DNA of 64,000 nucleotides from Caulobacter radicis (lineage in GTDB: Bacteria > Pseudomonadota > Alphaproteobacteria > Caulobacterales > Caulobacteraceae): NCBI RefSeq assembly GCF_003094615.1, contig NZ_QDKO01000037.1, positions 1-64,000 of the forward strand. The letters are read 5' to 3'. Shown piece after piece: positions 1 to 8,395 of the stretch (positions within the stretch are counted from its first letter, which is position 1; each line of letters starts with the position of its first letter). The notes beneath the pieces were generated by a model that was given only the letters and a program-made list of their open reading frames with translations, was not told the DNA's origin and ran no database searches. The translations under genes were made by a program, and so were the position numbers.

Positions 1-1
1 C

Positions 2-511
2 AACCTGGTCAGCATCGACGCCTGCACCACCCGCCTGCGCCTGATCGTCGCCGACCAGAAGGCCATCGACGAGCCGCGCCTCAAGGCCCTGGGCGCGCGC
101 GGGATCGTCCGCCCCTCCGACAAGGCCCTGCAGGTGGTGCTGGGCCCGATCGCCGACACCGTCGCCGGCGAGATCCGCGCCGCCGTCGGGGCGGGAGGCG
201 TCCAGGCGTCGGCCGCGGTGGTCGCGACGCCGGTGAAGACAGCTGATCCGAAGGCGGCCCCGAAAGCGGCCCCGAAAGCAGCGAAGGCCCTGCTGCCCGG
301 CCTCGGCGGCAAGGCCAACATCCTCTCTGTCAGCGCCTGCTCCAGCCGCCTGCGCCTGGAACTGGCCGACCCCGCCAAGCTCGACGAAGCGGCCCTCAAG
401 GCCGCCGGCGTGCGCGCCCTCGTCCGCCTCGACGGGCCCGTGGTGCATCTGGTGATCGGGCCGAAGGCCGAGGCGGTCTGTGTGGCGCTTTCCAAGGGCG
501 GCGCCCGCTAG
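2..511 (+). CDS. nagE: N-acetylglucosamine-type PTS permease, EIIB end (5' truncated by window)
   Basis: This is the C-terminal 169 residues of a sugar phosphotransferase permease; the membrane EIIC part lies before the window. Two EIIB domains in tandem are visible. Each begins with the phosphocysteine motif: SIDACTTRLRL with Cys at visible residue 8, and SVSACSSRLRL with Cys at residue 113. They are joined by an Ala/Lys/Pro linker containing three KAAP-like repeats. EIIB relays phosphate from EIIA to the incoming sugar at the inner face of the membrane. A tandem EIIB tail is what I would expect of alphaproteobacterial NagE-type EIICB proteins. The GlcNAc assignment is inference, supported by the GH89 and NagX genes downstream. 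A strong terminator follows the stop. The family is secure, the exact sugar less so. Confidence 0.75.
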   Translation, partial: NLVSIDACTTRLRLIVADQKAIDEPRLKALGARGIVRPSDKALQVVLGPIADTVAGEIRAAVGAGGVQASAAVVATPVKTADPKAAPKAAPKAAKALLPGLGGKANILSVSACSSRLRLELADPAKLDEAALKAAGVRALVRLDGPVVHLVIGPKAEAVCVALSKGGAR

Positions 512-536
512 TCAGGGCGCCGCGACTCGGGGCATC

Positions 537-583
537 GACGCCCGCGTTCCGATCGGATCGGAGCGCGGGCGTCTTGCTTTTTG
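537..583 (+). terminator. Rho-independent terminator after the PTS gene
   Basis: A perfect 10-bp GC-rich stem, GACGCCCGCG at 537-546 and CGCGGGCGTC at 564-573, encloses a further inner pairing (TCCGATC/GATCGGA) and is followed by TTGCTTTTT. It lies 26 nt after the stop of the PTS gene. Confidence 0.85.
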
Positions 584-676
584 GGGCTTGGTTGCAAGCT
601 GGGCGAGCGCTGGTCGGCCAATTGCGCGCCACGGCTGCGCGGGCCGCGCTCGCTATGCGCGAATGGTCGCAAAAAA

Positions 677-745
677 GGCATTAAATTGGTATTATGCCTC
701 ATGCGCGAATGCGCGACTGATATCCACTCATTGCATTGATAATGC
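677..745 (+). promoter_or_regulatory. Candidate operator/promoter cluster for the amino-sugar operon
   Basis: The local base composition drops to AT-rich and two dyad symmetries occur within 70 bp: GGCAT/ATGCC arms 12 nt apart (677-698) and GCATTGATAATGC (733-745). A tandem ATGCGCGA repeat lies between them. The position 245-310 bp before the receptor start fits a regulatory region. The core TTGGTATTA resembles half-sites of GntR/HutC-type amino-sugar regulators, but this is only a resemblance. Confidence 0.3.
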
Positions 746-989
746 TGATATTTAACGGTGGGGCAGTGGTTTCTGGGCGGTTGAGCCCGAAACCATCGGC
801 GCCTATCCGGCGGTCGGCTGTTAAATTCAAGCATTAGAGCGGGTTGCAAGCTTTGACCGCCTTCCGGGCGGCGCCTACGGTTCCAGTGGGCAGCGAAAAA
901 AGGTCTTCAAATGGTCTGTCCAAAACGGCGCCGCGGGGGAGCGGCGCTCACTGGGCGCGCGCGCCGCGTCCGCTTGAGGGGATAGCATC

Positions 990-3671
990 ATGATCGGTCA
1001 CAAGCTTACGACTTCCCGGCCCGACGCGCTGCGCAAGGCCTTCGTGCTGGCCCTGCTGGCCGGCGCCAGCTTCGCGGGTTCGGCGCTGGCCCAGGCCGCG
1101 CCCGAACCGGCGCCCAGCGAGGCCGTCGACGAGGTGGTGGTCACCGCCTTCCGCCGCAGCCTGGCCACGGCGCTCGACACCAAGCGCAACGACGTGCGCG
1201 TGTCGGACGGCATCTCGGCCGAGGACATCGGCAAGTTCCCGTCCGAGAACATCGCCGAGGCCATCCAGCGCATTCCGGGCGTGCAGATCTCCAACATCAA
1301 CGGCCGCGGCTCGACGATCAGCATCCGGGGCCTGGGGCCCCAGTACGCCCTGACCACGGTCAACGGCCAGACCTTCAAGAGCTCGAACTTCACCGACGGC
1401 TTCCGCTACGACGTCATCCAGACCGAGCTGGCCTCGGGCATCCAGGTCTACAAGTCGCCCACCGCCGACATGGACGCCGGCGGACTGGCCGGCACGGTCA
1501 ACATCGACACCGTCCATCCGTTCAACGTGAAGGGCCGCCAGTTGATCTTCGCCGGCAAGCTGCAGCAGCAGGAGCTGATCGGCGGCAGCCCGACGGGCAA
1601 GTACGGCGCGACCTATGTCGACCACTTTCTCGACGACAAGATCGGGGTCTTCCTCGGCGCCGGCTACCAGGAGCTCAAGGACCGCGGCGACTATCTCTGG
1701 ATGGATCGCTGGACGGTGAACAGCGGCGTCTACACGCCCGCCCGCCTGCGCTATCGCCGGATCGACCGCGAGACCAAGCGCAGCATGATCAACGGCGCGA
1801 TCCAGTTCAAGCCGATCGACGGTCTGCAGATCGACGCCATCGCCACCTACGCCAAGGACGAGACGACGCAGGAGCTGCACCAGCAGGTGTTCCTGTTCAC
1901 GACGCCGTCGGCCTCGAACGTCACCACCCTGGCGACCGCCAACAACACCGCCACCCAGGTGCGGGTCGCCAATTTCCGCCTGGAGAACAACCACCAGCAC
2001 GAGACCCGCCCGCAGTCGACCGGCGCCTTCACCACCAGCGCCCGCTGGACCGGCTTCGAGGACTGGGACCTGAAGGCCGTCGCCCACTATTCCCGCGGCC
2101 ACGCCATCTTCAACGAGGAGGCGGCGATCCTCGGGATCAACATCCCGAGCGCGACGGTCGACATCAGCAACCCGAAGAACATCGTCTTCACGACCTCGAC
2201 GGCGCTGAGCGATACGGCCCAATACAATCCGGCGACCCTGGTGCGGAACACCTATCCGAACGGCGCCTACCGCACGATCGACTCCTATGAGGACGCCGGC
2301 CAGTTCGACGCCAAGCGGTTCTTGAACTTCGGCATCCTGGAGTCGGTGCAGGCGGGGGCCAAGATCCGCCACGAGGTGCTCAAGCGCTACGTCGTGCGCA
2401 GGGACGGTTCGGACAGCATCCCGGCCTCGTGGTCGCCGACCATGGCCGCCACCGGCATCACCGTCAGCAACTTCCTCGACGGCGGGATGACCCTGCCGTC
2501 GACCTGGGTGTCGCCGAACCTCGACGCCTATCGCGACGCGCTGAAGGCGCAGGGGATCAGCGTCTACGAGGCCTTCGATCCGGCGGGCACCTATCGCGTC
2601 GAGCGCGACCTGACCTCGTTCTACGCCATGGCCAATCTGAAGGGCGAGATCTTCTCGCGCACCTTCCGCGGCAATTTTGGCGTTCGCAGCGAGAGCACCG
2701 ACCAGACGGTGGAGGGCTACATCGGCGGCGCGGCCAACCCGCGCAACACCGAGGTCAAGCTGGTCGCAGGGACCTACACGACCAAGAAGTCGTACGACAA
2801 CGTGCTGCCGTCGGCGAACATCAGCGTCGACCTGACCGACAACCTGCTGCTGCGCTTCGCCGCCGCCAAGGTGCTGGTGCGTCCGATCATCGACTCCAGC
2901 AACCAACTGGCCACCACCGTGACCAGCGCCGTCGACACCACCGGCCACCGCGTCTACTCGATCGCCATCGGCCAGGGCGACCTGAACCCGATGACGGCCA
3001 ACCAGATCGACGTGACCCTGGAGTGGTACTACGGGGGCGGCAACGGCCTGTCGGCCGGCTTCTTCTCAAAGAAGGTCAAGAACGGCGTCTACACCTCGCT
3101 GACCTGTCCGGCTTCGTACGAGGGCACGGCCCTGACCCGGGACAGCGGCGGCGTCTGCCTGTCGAGCGCCGGCGACACCTACAACATCACCCAGAGCTTC
3201 AACGACGGACGCACGGTCGACATCCACGGCTACGAGGTGAACTGGCAGCAGTCGCTCGACGCCTGGCTGCCGATCGAGGGCTTCGGCCTGATCGCCAACT
3301 ACACCCACGTCAATCCGGCGACCTCGGTGACGGGCTTCAAGCTGGCCAACCTGTCGGAGCACACCGCCAACGGCACGGTCTACTGGGAGAACCAGACCTT
3401 CAGCGCGCGCCTGTCGGCCAACTACCGCAGCGCCTACGACCAGACCTCGGTGGAGAGCTTCTTCTCCGGTCCGCTGGGCCACACGGTCGCCTCGCGCACC
3501 CAGTTCGACCTGAACCTCGGCTACAACATCAACGAACGCCTGAGCCTGTCCTTCGCGGCGATGAACATCAACAACGCCCAGGAGAAGGCCTACCTGCTCG
3601 ACAAGAGCCGCTGGCAGATGACCTCGGTCACCGGCCCCAGCTACTACCTGTCGTTCCAGTACAAGATGTAG
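990..3671 (+). CDS. TonB-dependent receptor, probably for amino-sugar oligosaccharides
   Basis: An 893-residue outer-membrane receptor. A Sec signal peptide (about residues 1-34, ending ALA before QAAP) is followed directly by the TonB box VDEVVVTA at 46-53. A plug domain follows, with the typical EDIGKFPSENIAEAIQRIPGVQ stretch (split here as EDIGKFPSEN and IAEAIQRIPGVQ). A 22-strand barrel is expected to end at the terminal aromatic segment YYLSFQYKM. There is no STN domain, so it does not signal to a FecI/FecR pair. It matches the large Xanthomonas/Caulobacter carbohydrate-receptor family in style. GAGGGG lies upstream of the ATG. GH89 and NagX genes follow on the same strand, suggesting import of terminal alpha-GlcNAc glycans; the substrate is inference. 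Confidence 0.85.
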   Translation: MIGHKLTTSRPDALRKAFVLALLAGASFAGSALAQAAPEPAPSEAVDEVVVTAFRRSLATALDTKRNDVRVSDGISAEDIGKFPSENIAEAIQRIPGVQISNINGRGSTISIRGLGPQYALTTVNGQTFKSSNFTDGFRYDVIQTELASGIQVYKSPTADMDAGGLAGTVNIDTVHPFNVKGRQLIFAGKLQQQELIGGSPTGKYGATYVDHFLDDKIGVFLGAGYQELKDRGDYLWMDRWTVNSGVYTPARLRYRRIDRETKRSMINGAIQFKPIDGLQIDAIATYAKDETTQELHQQVFLFTTPSASNVTTLATANNTATQVRVANFRLENNHQHETRPQSTGAFTTSARWTGFEDWDLKAVAHYSRGHAIFNEEAAILGINIPSATVDISNPKNIVFTTSTALSDTAQYNPATLVRNTYPNGAYRTIDSYEDAGQFDAKRFLNFGILESVQAGAKIRHEVLKRYVVRRDGSDSIPASWSPTMAATGITVSNFLDGGMTLPSTWVSPNLDAYRDALKAQGISVYEAFDPAGTYRVERDLTSFYAMANLKGEIFSRTFRGNFGVRSESTDQTVEGYIGGAANPRNTEVKLVAGTYTTKKSYDNVLPSANISVDLTDNLLLRFAAAKVLVRPIIDSSNQLATTVTSAVDTTGHRVYSIAIGQGDLNPMTANQIDVTLEWYYGGGNGLSAGFFSKKVKNGVYTSLTCPASYEGTALTRDSGGVCLSSAGDTYNITQSFNDGRTVDIHGYEVNWQQSLDAWLPIEGFGLIANYTHVNPATSVTGFKLANLSEHTANGTVYWENQTFSARLSANYRSAYDQTSVESFFSGPLGHTVASRTQFDLNLGYNINERLSLSFAAMNINNAQEKAYLLDKSRWQMTSVTGPSYYLSFQYKM

Positions 3672-3717
3672 CCCTCCGATCTCCCTCCCCGGAGACGCCG
3701 TCCGTGCGGCGCAACTG

Positions 3718-3760
3718 CTGGTCGCCGCCTGACTCCTGGGCGGCGACCAGATTTTCGTTT
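3718..3760 (+). terminator. Stem-loop between the receptor and GH89 gene
   Basis: A perfect 12-bp stem, CTGGTCGCCGCC (3718-3729) and GGCGGCGACCAG (3739-3750), with a 9-nt loop is followed by ATTTTCGTTT. It lies inside an apparent operon, between the receptor stop and the GH89 start. It probably acts as a partial terminator or transcript stabiliser that lets the receptor be made in excess of the enzyme. Confidence 0.6.
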
Positions 3761-3779
3761 CAGAAGAAGAGTTGTCTCG

Positions 3780-6089
3780 ATGTCGTTTCGACCCTCGCGC
3801 CGCCAGACCCTGAAGCAGGCCTTCGCCGCCGTCGCCATGGCCGCCATGCCTTCGCTGGCGAGCGCGGCGACGCGCGGTGAAAGCGGGCTCGACGCGGCGC
3901 GGGCGGTGCTGAAGCGGCGGTTCGGTCCGCGCGCCGACAAGTTCGACCTAGCGCTGGCGTCGACCGCGAGCGAGAAGCCCTGGTACGCCGTGCGGGCCAC
4001 GGGCGGCGAGCTGTCGATCAGCGGCGACACGCCGGTGGCGCTGGTGCGGGGCGCCTACGCCTACCTCAAGGAGGCCGGCGCGGCGCAGGTGAGCTGGGAA
4101 GGCGACCGCGTCGCTCTGCCGGCCCACCTGCCTGACGCGGATACGGGCCGGGTGGAGAGTCCGTTCGCCCATCGCGCCTACCTGAACACCTGCACCTACG
4201 GCTACACCACGCCCTGGTGGGGCTGGGACCGCTGGAGCCGCGAGATCGACTGGATGGCTGTCCACGGCGTCGACATGCCGCTGGCCATGGAAGGCCAGGA
4301 ATATGTCTGGCGAGCCTTGTGGCGCGAGTTCGGGCTGAGCGAGGCCGAACTGGCCGACTACTTCTCGGGCGCTGCCTTCACGCCCTGGCATCGCATGGGC
4401 AACATCGAGGGCTACGCCGCCCCGCTGCCCACCGCCTGGATCGACAAGAAGAAGGACCTGCAGGTCAGGATCCTCCGGCGGATGCGGGATCTGGGCATGA
4501 CGCCGATCCTGCCGGCCTTTGGCGGCTATGTGCCCAAGGCCTTCGCCGCCAAGCATCCTGAGGCTCGGATCTACCGCATGCGGCCGTGGGAAGGCTTCCA
4601 CGAGACCTATTGGCTGGACCCGGCCGACCCGCTGTTCGCCAGGATCGCCGGCCGGTTCCTGGCGCTTTATACGAAGACCTATGGCGCGGGGACCTACTAC
4701 CTCGCCGATTCCTTCAACGAGATGCTGCCGCCGATCAACGCCGACGGCGCCGATGCGCGCGACGCGGCCTATGGCGACGGCGCGGCCAACACGGCGGCGA
4801 CCAAGACCAAGGTCGAGGTCGATCCGGCCCTGAAGGCCGAGCGCCTGGCCGCCTACGGCAAGGCCATCTACGACTCCATCCGCCAGAGCCGCCCGGACGC
4901 GGTGTGGGTGATGCAGGGCTGGCTGTTCGGGGCCGACAGCCACTTCTGGGATCCGGCGGCGGTCAGCGCCTATCTCAGCCGCGTGCCCGACGACAGGCTG
5001 ATGATCCTCGACATCGGCAACGACCGCTATCCGGCCGTCTGGAAGAACGCCAAGGCCTTCGGCGGCAAGCCGTGGATATACGGCTACGTCCATAACTACG
5101 GCGGCAGCAACCCGGTCTACGGCGACCTCGACTACTACCGGACCGATATCGCGGCCCTGGTCGCCAATCCCGACACCGGCAAGCTGTCGGGTTTCGGGAT
5201 GTTCCCCGAAGGGCTGCACAACAACTCGATCGTCTACGAGGCGACCTACGACCTGGCCTGGAACGGGGGAGGGGCCTCCGCCGCCGCCTGGCTGTCGAGC
5301 CGCTCGAAGGCGCGTTACGGCAAGACGAGCCCCGAACTCGACGCGGCCATGGCGCTGCTGGTCCAGGGCGCCTACTCGACCCGCTACTGGAGCTCGCGCT
5401 GGTGGAAGAGCAAGGCCGGCGCCTATCTCTTCTTCAAGCGTCCGACGGCGACCATCGGCGAGTTTCCGGGCCATCCGGGCGACCGCGGCAAGCTCGACGC
5501 CGCCGTCCGCGCCCTGGCGGCGCTGGCGCCGGCCTATGCGAACGAGCCGCTGTTCGTGCTCGATCTGGTCGATGCGGCGAGGCAACTGGCCAGCCTGGAG
5601 ATCGACGTCCAGCTGCAGGCCGCCGTGGCCGCCTATCGCCAGGGTGACGCGGCAGCGGGCGATGCGGCTCGTCGCAAGGTCGAGGACCTGGCCCGGGCGA
5701 TCGACGCCCTTCTGGGCGTGCAGCCCGAGACCCTGGCCACCTGGATCGACGACGCCCGCGCCTATGGCGATACCCCCGCCGACAAGGCCGCCTATGTCAG
5801 CAACGCCAAGGCCCAGGTCACGATCTGGGGCGGGGAGGGCAACCTCAACGACTATGCCTCCAAGGCCTGGCAGGGGCTCTATGCCGACTTCTACCTGCCG
5901 CGCTGGGGCCGCTTCCTCGACGCTCTGAAGACGGCCGGGAGTGGTCAGTTCGACGAGGCGGCCGTGGTCAAGGACGGCATCGCTTGGGAGAAGGCCTGGG
6001 TCGCCGCCGACGTCGCCTATCGTCGGACCCCGCCGGCCGATCCCGTCGCCGGGGTCGGCGGGCTGATCGCGCGCATCGACCGGGCTTAG
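3780..6089 (+). CDS. GH89 alpha-N-acetylglucosaminidase (NAGLU-like), Tat-exported
   Basis: A 769-residue enzyme predicted to cleave terminal alpha-linked GlcNAc from glycans. The N-terminus has a twin-arginine motif, SRRQTLKQAF, and an Ala-rich signal ending near residue 30, so it should be folded before export to the periplasm. The central domain closely follows human NAGLU block by block: NTCTYGYTTPWWGWDRW, a REIDWMAVHGV stretch, WHRMGNIEGY, GMTPILPAFGG and the SFNEMLPP motif with the presumed acid/base Glu314. GFGMFPEGLHNN holds the presumed nucleophile Glu477. The helical C-terminal domain is also present and the length is normal for the family. It lies between the receptor and the NagX gene (9-nt gap to the latter), as a single operon. 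Confidence 0.92.
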   Translation: MSFRPSRRQTLKQAFAAVAMAAMPSLASAATRGESGLDAARAVLKRRFGPRADKFDLALASTASEKPWYAVRATGGELSISGDTPVALVRGAYAYLKEAGAAQVSWEGDRVALPAHLPDADTGRVESPFAHRAYLNTCTYGYTTPWWGWDRWSREIDWMAVHGVDMPLAMEGQEYVWRALWREFGLSEAELADYFSGAAFTPWHRMGNIEGYAAPLPTAWIDKKKDLQVRILRRMRDLGMTPILPAFGGYVPKAFAAKHPEARIYRMRPWEGFHETYWLDPADPLFARIAGRFLALYTKTYGAGTYYLADSFNEMLPPINADGADARDAAYGDGAANTAATKTKVEVDPALKAERLAAYGKAIYDSIRQSRPDAVWVMQGWLFGADSHFWDPAAVSAYLSRVPDDRLMILDIGNDRYPAVWKNAKAFGGKPWIYGYVHNYGGSNPVYGDLDYYRTDIAALVANPDTGKLSGFGMFPEGLHNNSIVYEATYDLAWNGGGASAAAWLSSRSKARYGKTSPELDAAMALLVQGAYSTRYWSSRWWKSKAGAYLFFKRPTATIGEFPGHPGDRGKLDAAVRALAALAPAYANEPLFVLDLVDAARQLASLEIDVQLQAAVAAYRQGDAAAGDAARRKVEDLARAIDALLGVQPETLATWIDDARAYGDTPADKAAYVSNAKAQVTIWGGEGNLNDYASKAWQGLYADFYLPRWGRFLDALKTAGSGQFDEAAVVKDGIAWEKAWVAADVAYRRTPPADPVAGVGGLIARIDRA

Positions 6090-6098
6090 GAGCCGATC

Positions 6099-7214
6099 AT
6101 GACCAAGCCGGCTCCTCGCTTCCTGTCGCTTGACGTCTTCCGCGGCCTGACCGTCTGCCTGATGATCGTGGTCAACACGGCGGGACCGGGGGCGCGCCCG
6201 TTCGAACAACTGGTCCACGCCAAGTGGTTCGGCTTCACGGCGGCGGACGCGGTATTCCCCTCGTTCCTGTTCGCCGTTGGCTGTTCGATGGCCTTCGCGT
6301 TCTCGCGGCCGATCCCGTTGCCGGCCTTTAGCGCCAAGGTGCTCAAGCGCGCCGCGCTGATCTTCCTGCTCGGCTTCCTGATGTACTGGTACCCGTTCGT
6401 GCACTACGCGGACGGGCACTGGGCGCTCAGCCCCTTTTCCCAGACCCGGGTGATGGGCGTGATGCAGCGGATCGCCCTGTGCTACCTGATCGCCGCCTTC
6501 GCCGCGCGGTTCCTGTCGCCGCGCTGGATCCTGGCGCTCTGCGGCGGCCTGCTGCTGGGTTACTGGGCGATCCTGCTGGGGGTCGGCGACGGCGATTCCT
6601 ATTCCAAGCTCGGCAATGCGGGCACCAAGCTCGACCTGCTGGTCGTCGGCCGTGACCACCTCTATCGCAAGGACGGCGGCTTCGATCCCGAGGGCCTGTT
6701 GGGAACCCTGCCGGCGACGGTGAACGTGCTGGCCGGCTATCTGGCCGCCCGCGCCCTTCGCCAGGCGAGCGACACCCGCAAGACCCTGATCCGCATGGCG
6801 GGCCTCGGCGGGGTGCTGGTCCTGGCGGCCCTGGCCTGGAACCCGTGGTTCCCGATCGCCAAGAAGCTCTGGACCAGCAGCTTCGTGCTGCTGACCGTGG
6901 GGCTGGACCTGATCCTGCTGGCCGCCCTGGCGGCCCTGCTGGAGGGGCGCGAGCCGAACGCGGTCACCCGCTTCTTCCAGGTGTTCGGCCTCAATCCGCT
7001 GGTGATCTACCTGTTCTCGGAGCTGTTCGTGATCACCCTGCGCCAGTTCGACGTGGCCCCGGGCCAGGACCCCTACGAGTGGGTGGGCGTGCATGTCTTC
7101 CAGGCGATCGCGCCGGGAGGGCTGGGCTCGCTGCTCTGCGCGCTCGCCTACATGCTGGTGTGCTGGCTGCTGGGATGGGTGATGTATCGCCGCGACATCG
7201 TGGTGAAGCTCTAG
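6099..7214 (+). CDS. nagX: NagX/HGSNAT-like membrane acetyltransferase (COG4299, DUF5009)
   Basis: A 371-residue polytopic inner-membrane protein with about ten hydrophobic segments. The N-terminus has the family signature RFLSLDVFRGLTV, then VHAKWFGFTAADAVFPSF, with His40 matching the active-site histidine of human heparan-alpha-glucosaminide N-acetyltransferase, which transfers acetyl from cytosolic acetyl-CoA to a glucosamine on the far side of the membrane. Bacterial members (NagX) are known from GlcNAc/chitin regulons. The ATG follows TTAGGAGCCGATC, nine bases after the GH89 stop, so the two are surely co-transcribed. The pairing suggests acetylation of periplasmic glucosamine ends so that GH89 can cut them; this role is inference. 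The family call is firm. Confidence 0.85.
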   Translation: MTKPAPRFLSLDVFRGLTVCLMIVVNTAGPGARPFEQLVHAKWFGFTAADAVFPSFLFAVGCSMAFAFSRPIPLPAFSAKVLKRAALIFLLGFLMYWYPFVHYADGHWALSPFSQTRVMGVMQRIALCYLIAAFAARFLSPRWILALCGGLLLGYWAILLGVGDGDSYSKLGNAGTKLDLLVVGRDHLYRKDGGFDPEGLLGTLPATVNVLAGYLAARALRQASDTRKTLIRMAGLGGVLVLAALAWNPWFPIAKKLWTSSFVLLTVGLDLILLAALAALLEGREPNAVTRFFQVFGLNPLVIYLFSELFVITLRQFDVAPGQDPYEWVGVHVFQAIAPGGLGSLLCALAYMLVCWLLGWVMYRRDIVVKL

Positions 7215-7226
7215 GCGGGACTGGCC

Positions 7227-7988
7227 TCAGGGGCGGGCCAGGAAGAACTCCACCGGCACGACCAGTTCGACCTCCTCGGGACGGTCGGCCGGAATCTGGG
7301 GCAGGGGCTGGGCGCGCTTGGGCGTCTCCACCGCGGCGCGGTCGAGTTCGCCGAAGCCGGACGAGCGCTCCAGGCGCGTCCACAGCACATTGCCGGCTCG
7401 GTTCATCCGGAAGCGGACGTGGGCGACGCCCTGCTGGCGACGGGCCTGGGCGGCCGGCGGATAGCGGCGCTTCTTCTCCAGCGCGGCCAGCACCTGGCCC
7501 TCCCAGGTGGCGACCGCGTTGCTGGCGGTCCGCACCGCCACCGGCGCAGGCTGCACCGGCGGGGCGGTCGTCTGCGGAGCGGCCGGCCCTGGATCGACGG
7601 GCGCGCTGGGGCGAGGCGGCGTGAAGAACACGGGCTCAGGCGAGGCCTGGGCGGTCTTGACGGGCGGCTGCTTGGGCGGCGTCGGCCGCGCGGCCTGGCG
7701 CTCCTGCTGCTGGGGACCTGGCGGGACCTCCAGTTGCGGAACCGGCGGCGAGGTGGTCTCCAGCGCCACGATCATCGGCGCGGCGGGCGGGGGAGCGATC
7801 AGGGCGGGCGCGAAGCCGCCGAACAGGATCGCGCCGGCCAGCGCTCCGTGCAGGGCGACCGACAGCGCCACGCCGGTCGCGGTCCGCGAGCCACGTCGGG
7901 ACGAGGCGCGGTCCAGCGCGAGCGGCGCCGAGATCGGCGCGCCCTGGAACGACGCGGGCTCCTGCCTGGCCAGGGCGATCGGCTTCAC
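7227..7988 (-). CDS. tonB: TonB energy-transducing protein
   Basis: A 253-residue TonB. A single N-terminal membrane anchor (GVALSVALHGALAGAILFGG) is followed by a long Pro/Ala/Gln-rich periplasmic spacer. The C-terminal TonB domain contains RYPPAAQARRQQGVAHVRFR and a SSGFGELDRAAVE segment. It should couple the proton motive force via ExbBD to outer-membrane receptors. I chose the GTG at 7988 because it overlaps the stop of the upstream DUF454 gene as GTGA, while the longer reading frame would run through that gene. As the third gene of a heme oxygenase operon it is probably a dedicated haem/iron TonB. It is convergent with nagX, 12 bp away. Confidence 0.88.
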   Translation of the reverse strand: MKPIALARQEPASFQGAPISAPLALDRASSRRGSRTATGVALSVALHGALAGAILFGGFAPALIAPPPAAPMIVALETTSPPVPQLEVPPGPQQQERQAARPTPPKQPPVKTAQASPEPVFFTPPRPSAPVDPGPAAPQTTAPPVQPAPVAVRTASNAVATWEGQVLAALEKKRRYPPAAQARRQQGVAHVRFRMNRAGNVLWTRLERSSGFGELDRAAVETPKRAQPLPQIPADRPEEVELVVPVEFFLARP

Positions 7989-8395
7989 CCCCGCGCGCCC
8001 CGCGACGGACGCGAGACCACATAGGCCGCGCACAGCCCGATGATCGTCGCCACGACCAGCAGCAGCGGCCACTTGGGATGGGCGCCCCACCAGAAGATCG
8101 CGAGCCCGAAGGCCATGCCGCCGCAGGCCATCAGCTTGGCGGCCGGCGGAATGGCGCGGTCCCGACGCCAGGCGCGCAAGGTCGGGCCGAAACGCGGATG
8201 GTCCAGCAGCCAGGTCTCCAGCCTGGGCGAGGACTTGGCGAAGCAGCCGGCGGCCATGATCAGGAACACCGTCGTCGGCATCAGCGGCACGACGGCGCCG
8301 ATGAAGCCCAGGGCTACGCAGACGAGGCCCAGGACCAGCCAGATCCAGCGGGCTAGGCGCGGCCGGGAGGGGGCTTCCTCAGGCGAAGGCGTCAT
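7985..8395 (-). CDS. DUF454 (YbaN-type) small membrane protein
   Basis: A 136-residue inner-membrane protein with the family pattern: a first helix (WIWLVLGLVCVALGFIGAV), then the signature VPLMPTTVFLIMAAGCFAKSS, an RLETWLLDHPRFGP stretch, and two C-terminal helices. DUF454 proteins are often found beside heme oxygenase or iron-uptake genes, but their biochemical role is unknown. The ATG at 8395 starts inside the end of the heme oxygenase gene (17-bp overlap), and the stop overlaps the tonB start by 4 bp, so the three are translationally linked. Family assignment is confident; function is open. Confidence 0.8.
   Translation of the reverse strand: MTPSPEEAPSRPRLARWIWLVLGLVCVALGFIGAVVPLMPTTVFLIMAAGCFAKSSPRLETWLLDHPRFGPTLRAWRRDRAIPPAAKLMACGGMAFGLAIFWWGAHPKWPLLLVVATIIGLCAAYVVSRPSRGARG

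Larger units (their letters stand above)
512..989 (+). other. 478-bp intergenic region before the first receptor
   Basis: I see no credible gene here. After the terminator comes an unusually AT-rich stretch (about 670-765). It holds an inverted repeat GGCAT-N12-ATGCC at 677-698 that includes AATTGGTATTAT, three copies of ATGCGCGA (655-662, 701-708, 709-716), and the palindrome GCATT-GAT-AATGC at 733-745. These make it the likely promoter/operator region of the downstream receptor operon. Which regulator binds is unknown. Confidence 0.6.

Noticed and set aside
3948-7094. A 1048-codon minus-strand frame opposite GH89 and nagX
   Set aside because: Antisense shadow; the plus-strand proteins match well-known families across their full length.
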